64,000 nucleotides of DNA from Blasia pusilla. Lineage: Eukaryota; Marchantiophyta; Marchantiopsida; Blasiales. The notes beneath the pieces were generated by a model. That model was not told the origin of the DNA and made no database searches. It was given only the letters and a program-made list of their open reading frames with translations. The DNA is taken from positions 20,336,001-20,400,000 of the forward strand of contig CM114273.1 in the NCBI GenBank assembly GCA_050084515.1, read 5' to 3'. The position numbers and the translations under genes are program-made. Each line of letters begins with the position of its first letter. Position 1 is the first letter of the stretch. Shown here piece after piece: positions 24,049 to 36,957 of this stretch.

Positions 24049-24672
24049 ATGTGCAGCTTTGAGGATCAGTTCAAGGATAACAATCTGATTGGCGCAATGA
24101 AAATTTTGAACCCTTTGCACATGCCCTCTCGACAGGTTGGGTTAAATAGTTGGGGGTGTAAGGACTCGGAAGACTTATGTAGACATTTTGGATGTGAGTT
24201 ACCATTGAGGGGAAACTTACAATCCTCTGTTATCAATCTGGCTTCCATTAAACAAGAATTTCAATCCTTCAAGTTGATGGCTACTACGGAGTGGAAAGAT
24301 CATAATTTTAGGGATCTATGGGCAATGGTGAGTTGGAGCCCAACTTTACAATGTAAGTTTGCTAATGTGCTTGAGTTGGCTAATGTTGCAAGAGTACAAT
24401 GTGTTAGCACTGCCATATGTGAGAAGGCTTTCTCAATTCAGAATATGCTAATGACCAAGTCTCGTAATAGACTAGCTACTAAACATCTAGATGTTGTTTT
24501 CAGGATTTCTCTAGAAGGACCTATAGATAATTTTAATGACATGTTGGCTGATTCTGTAGTTTTGTGGAAAACTTCTGCATATTTCAGATACTTTTATGCT
24601 AATCCTGATAGATACATGAATCCTCACGCAGAAGTGCAAGTAGATGCCCCATCTCTTGACATGTTAACTTGA
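24049..24672 (+). pseudogene. hAT transposase, C-terminal dimerisation domain
   Basis: A 207-residue frame carrying CVSTAICEKAFSIQNMLMTK then SRNRL, the hAT C-terminal dimerisation signature (family: P-x-Ser-x-Ala-x-x-Glu-Arg-x-Phe-Ser). It is in a different frame from the catalytic part, with a break at about 23985-24048. The stop at 24672 is in the usual place for the family. Confidence 0.85.
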
Positions 24673-24698
24673 TGTGAATTTGTTGTTTAGAATGTAGA

Positions 24699-24749
24699 GC
24701 CCCTCTATAATACTTTGGAGCTTTTGAGCTCCAAGTATTTTAGAGGGGC
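24699..24749. repeat. Hairpin, about 23-bp arms, 4-nt loop
   Basis: GCCCCTCTATAATACTTTGG and onward (24699-24722) pairs with 24727-24749 with one mismatch and one bulged T. It lies 27 bp after the hAT stop. It could contain the inner part of the hAT terminal repeat or act as a 3' end structure; the matching left terminal repeat was not found. Confidence 0.85.
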
Positions 24750-25353
24750 ATGATCCTTGGCTCCCATCTGGTTGGGAGATATGGCCACGTTCAACTCCTT
24801 CTAAGGATGCAACCAAGTGCAAGAGGAGTGTGAGGGAGTAGTCAGGCTTTATTACATTGGGTAGAGAGGAGGTAGGGAGGAGAGTGACAATGTGAGCTAG
24901 AGAAATGGGAAGGAGAAAACTAGGAAGTAAGATAGATAGGATGTGTACCAAAAATACATGAGGAAAAAAAAAAGGCCCTTAAGAATTATGCCGGAAATCG
25001 ACCGCCACCAAAAAAGATGGCTAGAAATTTTATGCCACCCATAAAAATGACTGGAAAATAGCTGTCGGATTTTAATACCACTAGAAAAAAAAATGGTAAA
25101 TATTTCAAATTTTGGATATGAATTGATTGCTGAAAATAATTAAAGTTATCTGCTGACATAAAAAAGAAATTTGGACATGGTTGATTACCTCAAGGGAAAA
25201 TCCGGGATATATTTCATACTCCCAGTAACTGAATGAAAAAAATTTAAAAAAACTCCCTAGACCTTGCATCAGGGGTATTCAAGATCCCCTATCCAAAACA
25301 GGTGGCTATTCAACTCCCGTTCCTCTGTAGTTTTTTCATAAATATTAGAGCAG
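24750..25353. other. AT-rich stretch, no gene recognised
   Basis: Homopolymer-rich flank between the hAT relic and the solo LTR. No frame or motif worth naming. Confidence 0.5.
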
Positions 25354-25908
25354 TGTCACATTTTTTAGGATATATCGATGAGATCTAGTAGAGCGACTTC
25401 GCGGGTAGTGGAGGACAGGCTCAGGAGGTCTAGGATAACCTGTTGAGGCCCCGGGAAACCTGAGAGAGCACGTTTCCTTTTCGTTTTGGCTCATTTGGAG
25501 CCATATTGAGGAACTTACTATTTTAAGTCAGTACCATTTTGAGTATATGGCCAACTTTATATTTTTTGATCTCCTATATCAGGTCAAGAGCCAAGTAGGT
25601 GACTTGCGAGCATAGGTTACCATGGAGAGAGTTTGGAAGAGGTTAGGGGTATACCTCAAGGAGAGAGAGCTTCAGAGCTCATTCTCTCTTTGTTGAACCT
25701 CTTGGCATGAGGCGGCCGAGCTATGCTCTTGCTTGCCTTGTGTGTGTAACGCAAACCTCTCATTAGGAGAGTGGGGTTGGTTTGACATTGAGAGAGATAT
25801 GTGAGAGTGCACATATTTGAAAGCTATTGTATTGAGAGAGATTGGATCTTGATTTACAAAGAGTGTGTGTATGTTGTATGTTGTGTAACGATGTGTATGC
25901 GTACGAAA
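25354..25908 (+). mobile_element. Solo LTR of the main Ty3 family, internally deleted
   Basis: Starts TGTCACATTTTTTAGGAT and shares successive phrases with 43327-43970 and 57838-58461 (GAAACCTGAGAGAGCA, GGAGCCATATTGAG, GAACCTCTTGGCATGAGGCG, CTCATTAGGAGAGTGG). It ends in GTATGCGTACGAAA, a changed form of GCGCACGACA. Compared with the others it lacks about 90 bp before the last 40 bp. Flanking 5-mers do not match, so the insertion is old or rearranged. Confidence 0.8.
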
Positions 25909-28900
25909 ACATATTCGAAAGTATTTTGGAACTCTTCAATGTTTCTCCTTGAGAAATTGTCCCAGCGCGTTTTTCTAGGTAGCTTTCAATTTTCATACTC
26001 GCGGAGTCTTCAAATTCCCCATTCTTTTTTCTCTTGCTAATATTTGTAATATATGCATGTGCTCGAATCATATGTACTAGTAAATAAAAGAGATGGAGGA
26101 TGATAATTTGAAATTAATAAATGTATGGTAAATAAAAAAATAATCTTAAAAATTAAAAATTAAAATGATAGATTTTTTATAACAGTTCTAATTTGACTCA
26201 AGGCGATTTTTCTTATATTTTTCTTAATTTTGGAAAAAATAATTTATCTCTTTTCCTCATATTTAAATTTTTTTTAAATCACATTTTTTGATGAGTCTTT
26301 CAGCAAAATAGGGATTATATTTTTCTCCCAATCTAAATTTAAATTTTAAAAATATAGAAATAATATTTCTTCTATTATTTTGAAGAATAATTCTTGTCCC
26401 ATTAGTGTCCTAATATCCTTTCATTTTTTCCAAAAAGGAAAATTAATTTTCCCTCAAAAAAAAACTCTTTTTTTCATAATTTTGTTGGAATGAACATTAA
26501 AAAAATAAGTTTAAATTTTCAAATGAGAAAAGATCATGAAAAGGAAAGAGACTCTAGATGATTTCATGGGAAAGATGTTTGAATTTGAGTAAATTATTAT
26601 TATTGAATAATAATTAAAACTATGAAGAAAAACCTAATTATTAAAACCTTACCCATTCTTGTTTCCTCCGTAGTATAGGGTAAATATTTTTAAGAACTCA
26701 CGAACTGAGTACATGGACAAATCTTATAGATGTCATTCATTCATTGGTCTTCAAAACGAGCTAACACCCTTAATAGTATGATGATTCCCAGTACTTCTAT
26801 GCGCCTCCTTGTTATTATTGCCCCCTTTTCTTCCTGCAGTTAATCAAAACTAGTCTCGCGCCTTTCATTAGTCTATTCATCCAAAGTGCTCCTTGACACC
26901 CTATATTATATGTTCAATGCAAATGTTATATGGTTTTAGGATTTCAAACTATTTATTGATTATGTGTGTTACAATTTTTTGGAACTAGTGACCATTTTCG
27001 TGGTAACTAGTTCCAATAAAAGTTCCATTGAAATGTTTTTCGTTTAAATATCAATTCTCAATTTCTTAAAAGAATGATAAATTTAATTTTTGAAATAAAT
27101 AATTTAAATAATTTCGGTCCTTCATGAAAGTTAAAAAATATCTACTCTTCCTCCTCCCACCAAAATAACATCCAATAATTGAAATTTTAATTAATAAAGT
27201 TGTTTCTTTTTTCTATTAAAGTTCATTTTCCCTTTCCCAAAATATCAAATGTGAATTAAAATGCTTATTTTAAAAAAAATCTTTTCAAAATGTCAATACA
27301 AATTCTATTTTCTTAAATTTTGAAAGAGTAATAACATTCCACTCGTCAACTAAAATAATTCCACTCCCATAATAATTCCACCATTTCATAATACCCACTC
27401 CCATAATAATTCCACCATTTCATAAAATTTCAACAATATATACTTCTTCTCCATTAATTCCCTTCCCAGTAAATGTGAATTAAAGGAAAATTATCCCAGT
27501 AGTTTTTTCTTATTTTAAACATATTATCACCTATTATAATTTAAATTAATAAGTACATAAATAAAATTTTCTACTCAAATTCATTTTCTCTACCCATCTA
27601 ATGTGAATGATGTGCCAAGATTCAAACATGTTACTATTTTATCTTACTATCAAAATATTTTGTCCTATTATATAGATAGGGAATATGTGTGCATCTCTTA
27701 TTTCTCTACGAATTTTACCGCACGATTCAAGGGAAGCATTGTTGTAATGCACATTGTGGTCTCTCGGATCGATTCTTCATTTGTGTCATAGTATGTGATA
27801 TCATCTGTCCTTTCGTCAAGGGGCATGGATGCAACGTGATACACTGGAAATATTAAAAAGTAGTGTTTGGCATCTGAGGCTAAAGTTCCATTCAATGAAA
27901 CTCAATGTGGGAAATCATTTATAGGGTTATTGGGTTCGGTCCCACATTTTCCCATCACCTCTTTAAACCCATATTCCTCACTTGTTTGTATACAACTCCA
28001 AAGTTGAAAGCAATTATCCGACATGTACATCATTTTCAAGGTTTCCCGGCCTTATCCGCATGTGTGTCTATGCTACACTTGATCGTACAAATAGGATCAA
28101 ACATTCCAAAGTTCTACGCTCAAAATGCCCAAGTTTATGCTATTTATAAAAGCTAAAAGCATACAAACATCATATGCGAACGAAAATATAGAAGTACAAC
28201 ATTAGCTTGATTGGGAGGCCTTCATAGAAGGACCATGGAGGATTATTATCCATCCAAATTACAAAATAAAGGGGATAAAGGAGGAGATGCAAAGGCCACA
28301 CCCTGAAGCTCACATTCCATGAGTAGTGGGGCTGGAAGGCTAGACACAACATTGTTGTTGTAACATCCCCTATCATGCACACTTCTAAGGCTTTAATGGC
28401 ATTCTTCATTTAGATAAGAATATGCACACCATATATATAACTTTCTATGAGGTTCATGTCAAATGATGGATGTGGCAAGTTGAATGACACTCACAAACTC
28501 AACAAACTCTCGAATAATAGATGAACCATGATCAATTTTTTCCAAATTGAAGATGACATGTATTTATTGACCATTATGCAAGGTCATGTCCACATAACTT
28601 CCATTTTTTAAAAGTACAACTTGAACACATCCAATTTAAGTTTCGTACATCCACCAATTGGAGGGGTATGACAACTATGTGTAAGTGATGGATTTAAGAC
28701 AACACTTTTTTTTTGAAGAATGCACCCTAATTTAAACAAGGCAACAAGGGTCCATTTACATTTTCCTTCCATGTCCTGAGGCACCGGAAGAGTACGAATA
28801 ACAAACCTCAATAACTATACATGATGGAAAACCCATCAGAAAAACAAAAGGGGTGGGGGGGGCACTCAAAAGAGTGAAATATCCAAAGGCCACAACCGGC

Positions 28901-29600
28901 CTTGGAAAGAAGAATGGGGCTCAAAGAGCAGCGTAAAAGTATACTCCAAGCTTCGAGAGTAGAGACAAGGCAACGTGTAGTATGAAATAACTGAAGGCAA
29001 ACTCAAAAGGATGACAAAACATCATTATACAAAGGATACAAACAAAGAGATAAAAATATTGATTTGAATCAATTACGAAAATATATCTATTCCCTTACCC
29101 TTTTCAAAGTGTGACATCTGAGGAGAGGCAATAGGCTCTAAGGGGTATCTCGAGATGACCTTTCTGAAAGTGAGACATGATCTTCCTTAACATATATTCA
29201 TATGGCATATGTCCATTTATCAACTGAAAGAAAGAATTGAAGGCAATGAGGAATGTACCTAAGAAAGGAGGGAGTAGCACTTCAAAGAGAAATAATTTGA
29301 AGTCATTCAAGATCCATAGAATTTTTCATTAAAACCACTTTTCTTAATTTTATCTAACCTTAAACCCTAATTATGTAACCTTTTTTATTCGCAGTAAGGT
29401 GTACAAAGTGATGTTTCCATAATTTGCCATGCATTCTTGTATTTCGTTATGATTCCTTTTACATTTATCTTGCAACCTTTTCAACATTTATTTTAATTCT
29501 TTCTACAAAATTTCACTTTTTTCATTATTTTTGAACCGGCAATAGAAAACGTGCATTGGGCATCTTACCAGTAGTATCTACACGTGTCCACTTCTAGACC
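25909..29600. other. AT-rich intergenic DNA, no gene recognised
   Basis: Long AT-rich region with many homopolymer runs. Short frames at 27905-28156, 28170-28409 and 28608-28811 show no known motif or splice logic. It contains one short tandem duplication (27361-27424). Confidence 0.5.
27361..27424. repeat. 30-bp direct repeat, period 34
   Basis: CCACTCCCATAATAATTCCA and the next 10 bases occur at 27361-27390 and again exactly at 27395-27424, separated by ATAC. Confidence 0.95.
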
Positions 29601-30149
29601 ATGACTAAAGCTGCCTCCCTATCCGAACCACTCAGAGATTCAGCTGATGCACAAACATGGACTTCAAAAGAGAGCTTGTTGAGGCAGATAGAGCTGACTA
29701 ATTATGAAAACCCAACGTGGCAGCTTAACTCTACGGCAATATCAAAGAACGCACTGCCTCGATATCTGCAGATCGATGTTCGGTTAACATTCGATTTTTG
29801 TAGGACACATACGGCATTCTCACTCTCGGGGGCTCCACGCGTCTCCACAAAACTTCATCTCCTTTGGCATTGTTAACAGGAATAGGGACCGAGTTTATTC
29901 TGTATGTCCAGGTGATTGATTCTATAAGAGCTCGGAGTATGAGGATAAATAAAGACATGGTAAGAGAACAACCTTACTTCGAACAGGTCATGTACCTCTG
30001 CAATCGAGATGGGACACACTCTCGTGATGTGTTTTTCACTCTATTGACCTTGTGCTTCCCAAAATATGAACGGCTGCAGTCCTAGAAACATGCAAGCATC
30101 CAAATCTCTGCAGAAAACGTAAGTGTCTTGGAGCTCAATCGTCGAAGAC
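29601..30149. other. 3' flank of the host gene, no separate gene recognised
   Basis: Mid-length frames exist on both strands (plus 29601-29876 and 29864-30085) without recognisable motifs. It directly follows the stop codon of the minus-strand gene and probably includes its 3' untranslated region. Confidence 0.35.
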
Positions 30150-33100
30150 TTACGAGGTGAGTGATGGTAGCTTGATGAAGCCTTCAGAAAGCTTTTGACC
30201 TTCAATCGAGGCCTTCCTCACAACTGAACCCACTTGCTTTGCAGTATCTAGCAAGGACAATCGCCCCCCCATCACAACAGATGCTGGTCTCTGTACAGCC
30301 GGCACCTGTAGAATATCTATCTTCAAAAGATGAGAACGTCTCCAGTCAACTACCCTAACAGGATAAGCCAACCCTTCATGACTCAGGACTCGTGTGATTC
30401 TTCGAATACGATCAACCTCTAAGTGAGAGGGCAACAAATAAGTCTACACAAAAGAGCAATGACGGGAAGAAAGGTTAGGGTATCGATTATCATATTATAA
30501 TGGATAAAATTCCTACTATAAAAAGAATATCATAAGAATTGATGGAATAACATTGGAAAGGTTTGGAAAGAACCTGGAAAGAGACTTTTTGATGTCCTCC
30601 ATGAGATTGGGGAACACTTTCGGGTGTCAGGTTTTGAGGAGCTCCCACAACAGGTTGCGGAGAGTAATGGTCATGTGCAGGAGAAGAACCTTCCATGTGA
30701 ACATGTGGTAATGTACACGCCTTTGAAATTGCACAGGAATGGGTGACTGGGATTGATCCTCTTGGAAGGTAAGGTCCTGGGATGTAATAGTTCTTCTCCT
30801 TGTTTTTCATGAACATAGCAGCTTGGACCTCGTTAAGACTGAGAAGCACAGAAGGAAATGTACGTTTGCTCATGGCAAGATTTTGTTCAAAATCAACCTA
30901 TATTACAAACATCTTTTCTCAATATATGAAAAAGGATGATGAGTACAACTGGGACACCGATGGGCCCTTCTCTAAGCATCTAGCTGGTAAAGCAGTTCTC
31001 CTGAACTGCACTACCGTTGGGACATTTCTAGTGATATCATTTACATCTAGATGGTAACTTCACCAATGAAAGCCGCTAACAGAAAGAACACGAATTTTAG
31101 CACTTTGTAAACAGCTGCGATCAATCTTTGAACAAAAGCATGGTAGCCAAAACTCAATGCTCAAAATCGACTGCATAAGAGAATGGTTGTACATCCCAGC
31201 TGAGCTCATCCAAACCGTCTCCTCTGAAATGACACTGACATTTTAACTTATCTAACCAACATGTCTTTTTCAAGCTACGCATCTGAAATGGCTCATAACA
31301 TGACGGACCAAGAATTGGATTCCCTAAAGGAACCCACGAGATAGGAGTAAACATTGCAAAAGGTGCTTAAGATGGTTCTGATCAGTCAAGTCAGAAAGAA
31401 TTGTAAAATCATGGATCCAAGTCAATCAAATCAGCTTAAACTGCTATGTGACTGAGTCACATATGACTAGTCTCATGAACTATTGATGAAGAAAAACTGT
31501 AAACGATAAAATAGGAAAAGTTGGAAGGAAGGATTCTCATCGAAACTAAAGAAGATTGTCAACATCAAGTCCGGATATCCCAAGTTGGTTACATGACTAT
31601 GATGGAGTTTCCAATAAAACACAAACTTATATGATATGCTGACAAAAGTGTGCTAATTCACAAGTTGTCAAGGGTACTAGTATGATGAGTCGACCAATCA
31701 TGAAACACAGGAAAAAAAACGTACTTATACTGGAATGAATTTCCTGTAGACATCTGAGCAGGCCGTTGGTAGGGTAGCATCAGACCGGTAATAGGATTAT
31801 ACAGCTGCTCAGCATCAGACCTGGAAGATATCACTCACAATAACTCAAATCTTTCCCATTTGATCCGCAAAACCACCATTATCAAGAGTACAGTCGTGAA
31901 ACAGTTAGACATTTTCTCCTTCAAGTGTCCCTTTCGTCCATCATCTTACTCCAAGTTACTCTTCATCGTGTGTAGTGGCCGCTCTTGCAATAAGGTCTAC
32001 AAATTGTATCATCCACTGGTGAGTTAATCCTTCCTTTCTTCCCTCGACTGTTAAGGCTCCATGAATGTGATTTGGATCTTAAAATTTCTCAGTTGCTGAA
32101 AATTACTTATCTACGATGTACATATCATAGTCTTAGTTGCAAACTCACAATGAAAGCCAGATACCCCATCTCTGAAGCCCTAATTACAAGTACTCCGTCA
32201 GGGCCCCTTCTAAGAAATCAGTTTATATCACCAATCCCTTACTCCTATCAAGGAAAATGTTTCTCATCCATCTCAGACAATGATTCTCACCTTGCGCCTT
32301 CTCTGATTGGTTACCATTAAATTGGAGACTGGTTGTAACAGTCTCCCTGTGTCTCTAAAGTGTGTTAGTTGGAACTATCAAGCTTACTCGCTAACACATC
32401 AAGATGACTAAGGCTGTACCACCAGCAAAAGGCGTGTCACATACCAAACGATCTTCTTAGGTCCCCTGGGCTTTTCCTCAACGATGACTGCACAACCTTG
32501 ACCCATGCAGGTAGGCTTTTGTGCTAAGTACTTAGCATGTCCCCAGTTGACTCCCAGACCGAGACCTAGTTCATTTGCCACGTCCAGTTCCAATCTGACC
32601 CAGAAGGAAGACCAATGCTGCAATATGAGAAATGTTATGCGTGGTACCATGATAGGAACTGAATCTAGCAGACATAACAGAACAATCAATGGAGGCTTCC
32701 TTACATAATTTAGCACTAAATAAACCTGCTGTATGTCGCAAGAGACCAGAGAATTCTTTCAAGCCTTATCCAAGATAGACCTGGACATTAGTTTATCTAC
32801 ACTTCAGCAGAATCTTCGTGGTAGTAGACAAGGTTTATTCAGCAATGACAGTTCCCAGAGAAGTACCCTAAAAGGACCCTTCGTTCACATCTTTCTGAAT
32901 GCCTAAATCCAAACGAAAATTGTTCATTTTTAAAGTGGATTTAGTGACGTTAGCAAAAGTTGAGATAGCATACTCACCCGTCACAGTGTTTGAGGGAATT
33001 TGCAAAATCTCGATACCTGCACAATAAATATAGATCAGCTGGGGTGAATCCAAGCATAGCAGGACCCACAAATATGCCACCAAATTGCAGAGGACCACCA

Positions 33101-36100
33101 AAATCTTGGGCTACGTCCCCTTCTGACCCATGGCAACATGAAGAATTGAAGTTCTCAAACTACTGATTAAGAAACTTCACATGCAACCTCACCTTAAGCA
33201 AATCGCTCAAGCTGAGGTCTGAACTAGATCCACAACTCAGCCCTTCCCGGATTTGTGTAACTTTCATTTCCTTTATATGATTCTGGAGACTGGAGAGAAC
33301 CTTTACGAGGATGAGAATAAAACTTATAAACTCAGGTGCAAGACACTTGGAATCTTTATGAAGTTATATGGACCTCACAATTGAAGGAAAAGGTATCCTT
33401 TTGAAGAACACATAAAGAATAAGGATGTGTAACTGCGGATGAAAGGACCAAGGAGTTTCAATCACAGGTTCCAGGAGAGACAACTGGACCCAATTTGGTT
33501 AGAAATCCTCATGGGCAAGATAAGATAGACACCAAATGCATACTTTACAACTCCTCTCCCTTGCTTGTCTGCAAATCGGAGCAGCCTGGCGTACTCCTTG
33601 TCATTGAAGTTTACTCCAAATTGTTCCAAGCTTTTTCTTAAACCTTCATAATTTACCTCTCCCTGAAACAAACATCAGTCCTCGATACCTCCGCCATTCG
33701 CTAAACGTCATCTAAGCAAGAGTCTCTACAACTCATTAGAAAACAAAGATCTATTTTAGAACCGATAGTAAAACATCCCAGAATGACAGAGATATGTACG
33801 ACTGAGGTGTATTTCCAAAAGACCCTGAGAACTCAATGGTATAATGAACACTAATCAAGCTTCTGAGCTCGGTTACAATGTAATTCTTACCGATTTCCCA
33901 ATCGGGTTCCCATATCTTATACACATATCTGGAAGTTGCTCAGCCTTCCAATACATCTGCAGTGCATTTGACAGCCACGGGTGAGGAACTAAAATCATAA
34001 GAGAGATGATAAATGGTCAATAAAACAGAGTAAAGGATTGAAGTCTTACACCGAAAGAGCCTAACCAAACTTCGCTGGTGACTTCGAAACCATATATATA
34101 ATTTCTGGGACAGCCTTCATTATGTTCTTAGGAGTTTATCAGTGTTAAGAGCTCACTCACTCATCTGTACATTCAGTATTCTATGCACTTCTCAGAAGGC
34201 AATTGATCGGTGTCCAGCTCACATGAAGCAGGGCCAATTTTGACTCAAGCACAGATGCCATGATCAACTGCGTGCTTGTACTTCAGGAGCAGAAAAGCAA
34301 CACCCCTCTATGACGCAACAATGAACGAGCATGCTTTGCATTGTCTCTATGAGGTCAAGAAACTCACTTGATCAAGAATTCTCTCGGCCACATTATATTT
34401 TATCTTGTGGGGAGGTAGAAGTCTCTTCTTCAACCTCTTGTACTCTGCATAAGGACCAATTGGAATAAGCGAAAGCTTGGATTTCGACAGCGTTAGCTGC
34501 CAGGAACTCAACCTCAAACACTAATCAACAAAGTCCCAGCATTTGAAGCACGGGAGCTCGCCGAAAGTTTCTATTTTCATTTGAAACATTGGTTATGTTC
34601 CCTAAGCTAATCTACTGGCCCCCATAACACCCCTATTTTAGAACCCGTGGGTCGATTCAGGAAACCAAGTGTAGTTATGAAACCCACAGTAGTTATTTCT
34701 CGACTGAGTTCTACCACTCGTTTACGAGCATAGCCCTGCCTACCGACTTACTCGTAAGCGGAGTTTCTGCAGGTTCGGTCGGGTAGAGTGGCTCAACAGG
34801 ATTCGACTGCGGGTGTCTGATAAATCCATAAGTCTTTTTTCCAAGGCTGATATCAAACAAGTCCAAAGATCCCCCGACATTGCACCTCTCCCTCCTGTGC
34901 ACGAATCTCTAGTATAAGGCAAAGCAGAATCGTCGAAGGAAGAGTGATATGACATTTAATCAATCTGAAAGCTTTCATTTCTCAGGAGACTCCGCCTTGT
35001 ATGTCCTAAAGATAGGGTATACTCTACTTCTTGCAAATGTCCCATCTTCTGCTCTAGGATATGCTAGCAGCACTCACAGAATCCGGCATGGATGCAGTTT
35101 ATTGATATAAGGTATTCATATGAAAATTCGAAACATTCGAGTAACAAAGGCACAGTTGACCCTCAAGTTGAATATGAATAAGAGGCAAGGGTTGAGCCGT
35201 CTGAAAATTCGTCAGTTCAATCTGAAGTACTCGAATTGCCAAGCTCAAAATTAATACAGCAGTAAATCGTTGTACTTACAGCTGCAGCTGCTAATACAAT
35301 ATGATGTAGAAATCTGCCCCTGAGATGAAAAGCAAGGCACTATAGCAGATGGTTACTCCCAAGCTGAACTACCTTGACTAGATCCGAATTAGATGATTCG
35401 AAGATTCAACTGTCAAGGGGCAGAGAGTTATCTACATCCGTATTTTGATAAAAGAAGAGAAACATCGTACACATGTGTTTGTTTGGCGGGGCGACTCTTT
35501 GCATCTATTTCGCATTCCGCAAGGTAGCACTCTCTAATTGGTCGCTTGTAGAAAGATTCAGCCTTTGCCCCCGGAACATCGCTACAATCCATCTGATTTG
35601 TCACTCTGTTGGAGAAGAACTGAGCATACACACGATACCCAGTCGATGTCATAAAAGAAACAACTTTGATTTAACGGAAGTGTTATAGGTGCAGCACCTC
35701 GCGCTTTGCTCACAGAAGTGCTACATCACATGTACTGCAGCAGATAATATGAGACGCACTCGCTTTACAAGGCAAAGGCTCTACGATCGTACCTAGAAGT
35801 TTGAGGAAATACAATACTTTCATAGCTATACTTTACCTGCCTCTTTATGAAAGAATTGAAATCAAGGTTGAAGGAAGGACTCAAGGTTCGTGCAACCGAA
35901 TCCGGAAATTACATCTGCGTTTCCAGCCGGCAGTAGACATTCTCCCCGCGCCAATTTATACTTCGGATCCAAAGGATTTGTATGCCGTTCGGTCTGCAGA
36001 GTTCTTGAAGGCTTCACCCCCTTTTTGACGGCTGCGACCAGCCAAATGTCGGGATATGGTTTGTGAAGAGTCTGCAGGATGAGACAGCCCCTCAACATCA

Positions 36101-36957
36101 CTACCATTCTACTCGAAAATTGCTGCACAAGTATTGTCGTACTACACTGGCTCAGCTCATTCCCACATGCCCATGGTGCTCTTGCAAGGAGATTCTAGAA
36201 GGCTCAAACCCCCCCTCACATCGTGTCTGAGCTTCTCAAGAAAGCCCAGACGTACGCTGCACGATCAGACCCTTCGTCCAAAGTTTTATACCCATCCATA
36301 CCGGGCGACCACCATTGTCGTGTGTAAAACGCCTGAAACTTCTTTATCTCACTTGCATACGAAACGATTTCGCTAATAGGTAGCCGAGATCGGAAATCTT
36401 TTACACGGAATAAGGGTTTTGCAGCTGCAGTAGCTTTAAGTAAGAATCTTGGACAGTATACACCCACGACATTAAAATGAAGTAAAGTTCAATCAGTTAA
36501 AAACCTCCGGTTAAGTAGACTTTCTCAAAGCGTCAAAATGTCACCGATGAACTCGTAGGCTTTGAAGTAAGCTTCATAACTTCGACGATGAACTCTGCGA
36601 ATTTCCCTCAAGGCCACAATGTGTTGTTGGTTCAGAAGTTCAAGTTTTACACTAGCATCGCCGGTACCATAGCAGAGAAAGAGCCAGGGAAATGAGATAT
36701 GAAGTATGTAAATTCACCATGGGATCCATTGGCTCTTTGATACTCCATTTTGGTTGCGATCCTTTGATGTCCTCATTTGTCAAGTTTCGAGGGATTGCGG
36801 GAGGACAAGGCAAATACTCTTCGTGAGTTGCGAATGGACCCTCATCGGTGACAGCGTCAATACGCACAGGATGATCCATGGGCACAGGCTGCAATAACGC
36901 GGGTAAGGAGTCGGGGTTCAAGATCACTGGATTAAACCAGGCCGCGTCTAACGCCAT
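30150..36957 (-). CDS. Multi-exon host gene, EF-hand-like, with cilium-type motifs
   Basis: Exons are separated by plausible GT-AG introns over 6.8 kb. The first (36957 to about 36718) encodes MALDAAWFNPVILNPDSLPA and ends with NEDIKGSQPKW then EPMDP. The second (near 36425) holds AKPLFRVKDF; the third (about 35907-36003) RHTNPLDPKYKL. The order Asp-Ile-x-Gly-x-x-Pro, V-x-D, R-x-T-N-P-L-D-P-x-Y recalls algal and plant proteins linked to flagella. Exon 33544-33662 encodes SLEQFGVNFNDKEYARLLRF then ADKQGRGVV, an EF-hand with a degenerate loop. Exon 32445-32617 (acceptor TTGCAG, donor GTATG) has GPKKIV at its end. The last coding exons are about 30574-30870 and 30150-30443, the latter ending GFIKLPSLTS. 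Other exons are unresolved. A calcium-linked cytoskeletal role is inference from weak motifs; I do not recognise the whole protein. Confidence 0.5.
33544..33662 (-). other. EF-hand exon of the host gene
   Basis: Bounded by TTTCAG and GTATGC on the minus strand. The helix-loop reads LRKSLEQFGVNF, then NDKEYARLLRFADKQGRGVV. The loop has Asp at position 1, Gly at 6 and Val at 8, but lacks the usual acidic residues at 3 and 5, so calcium binding is doubtful. Confidence 0.55.
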
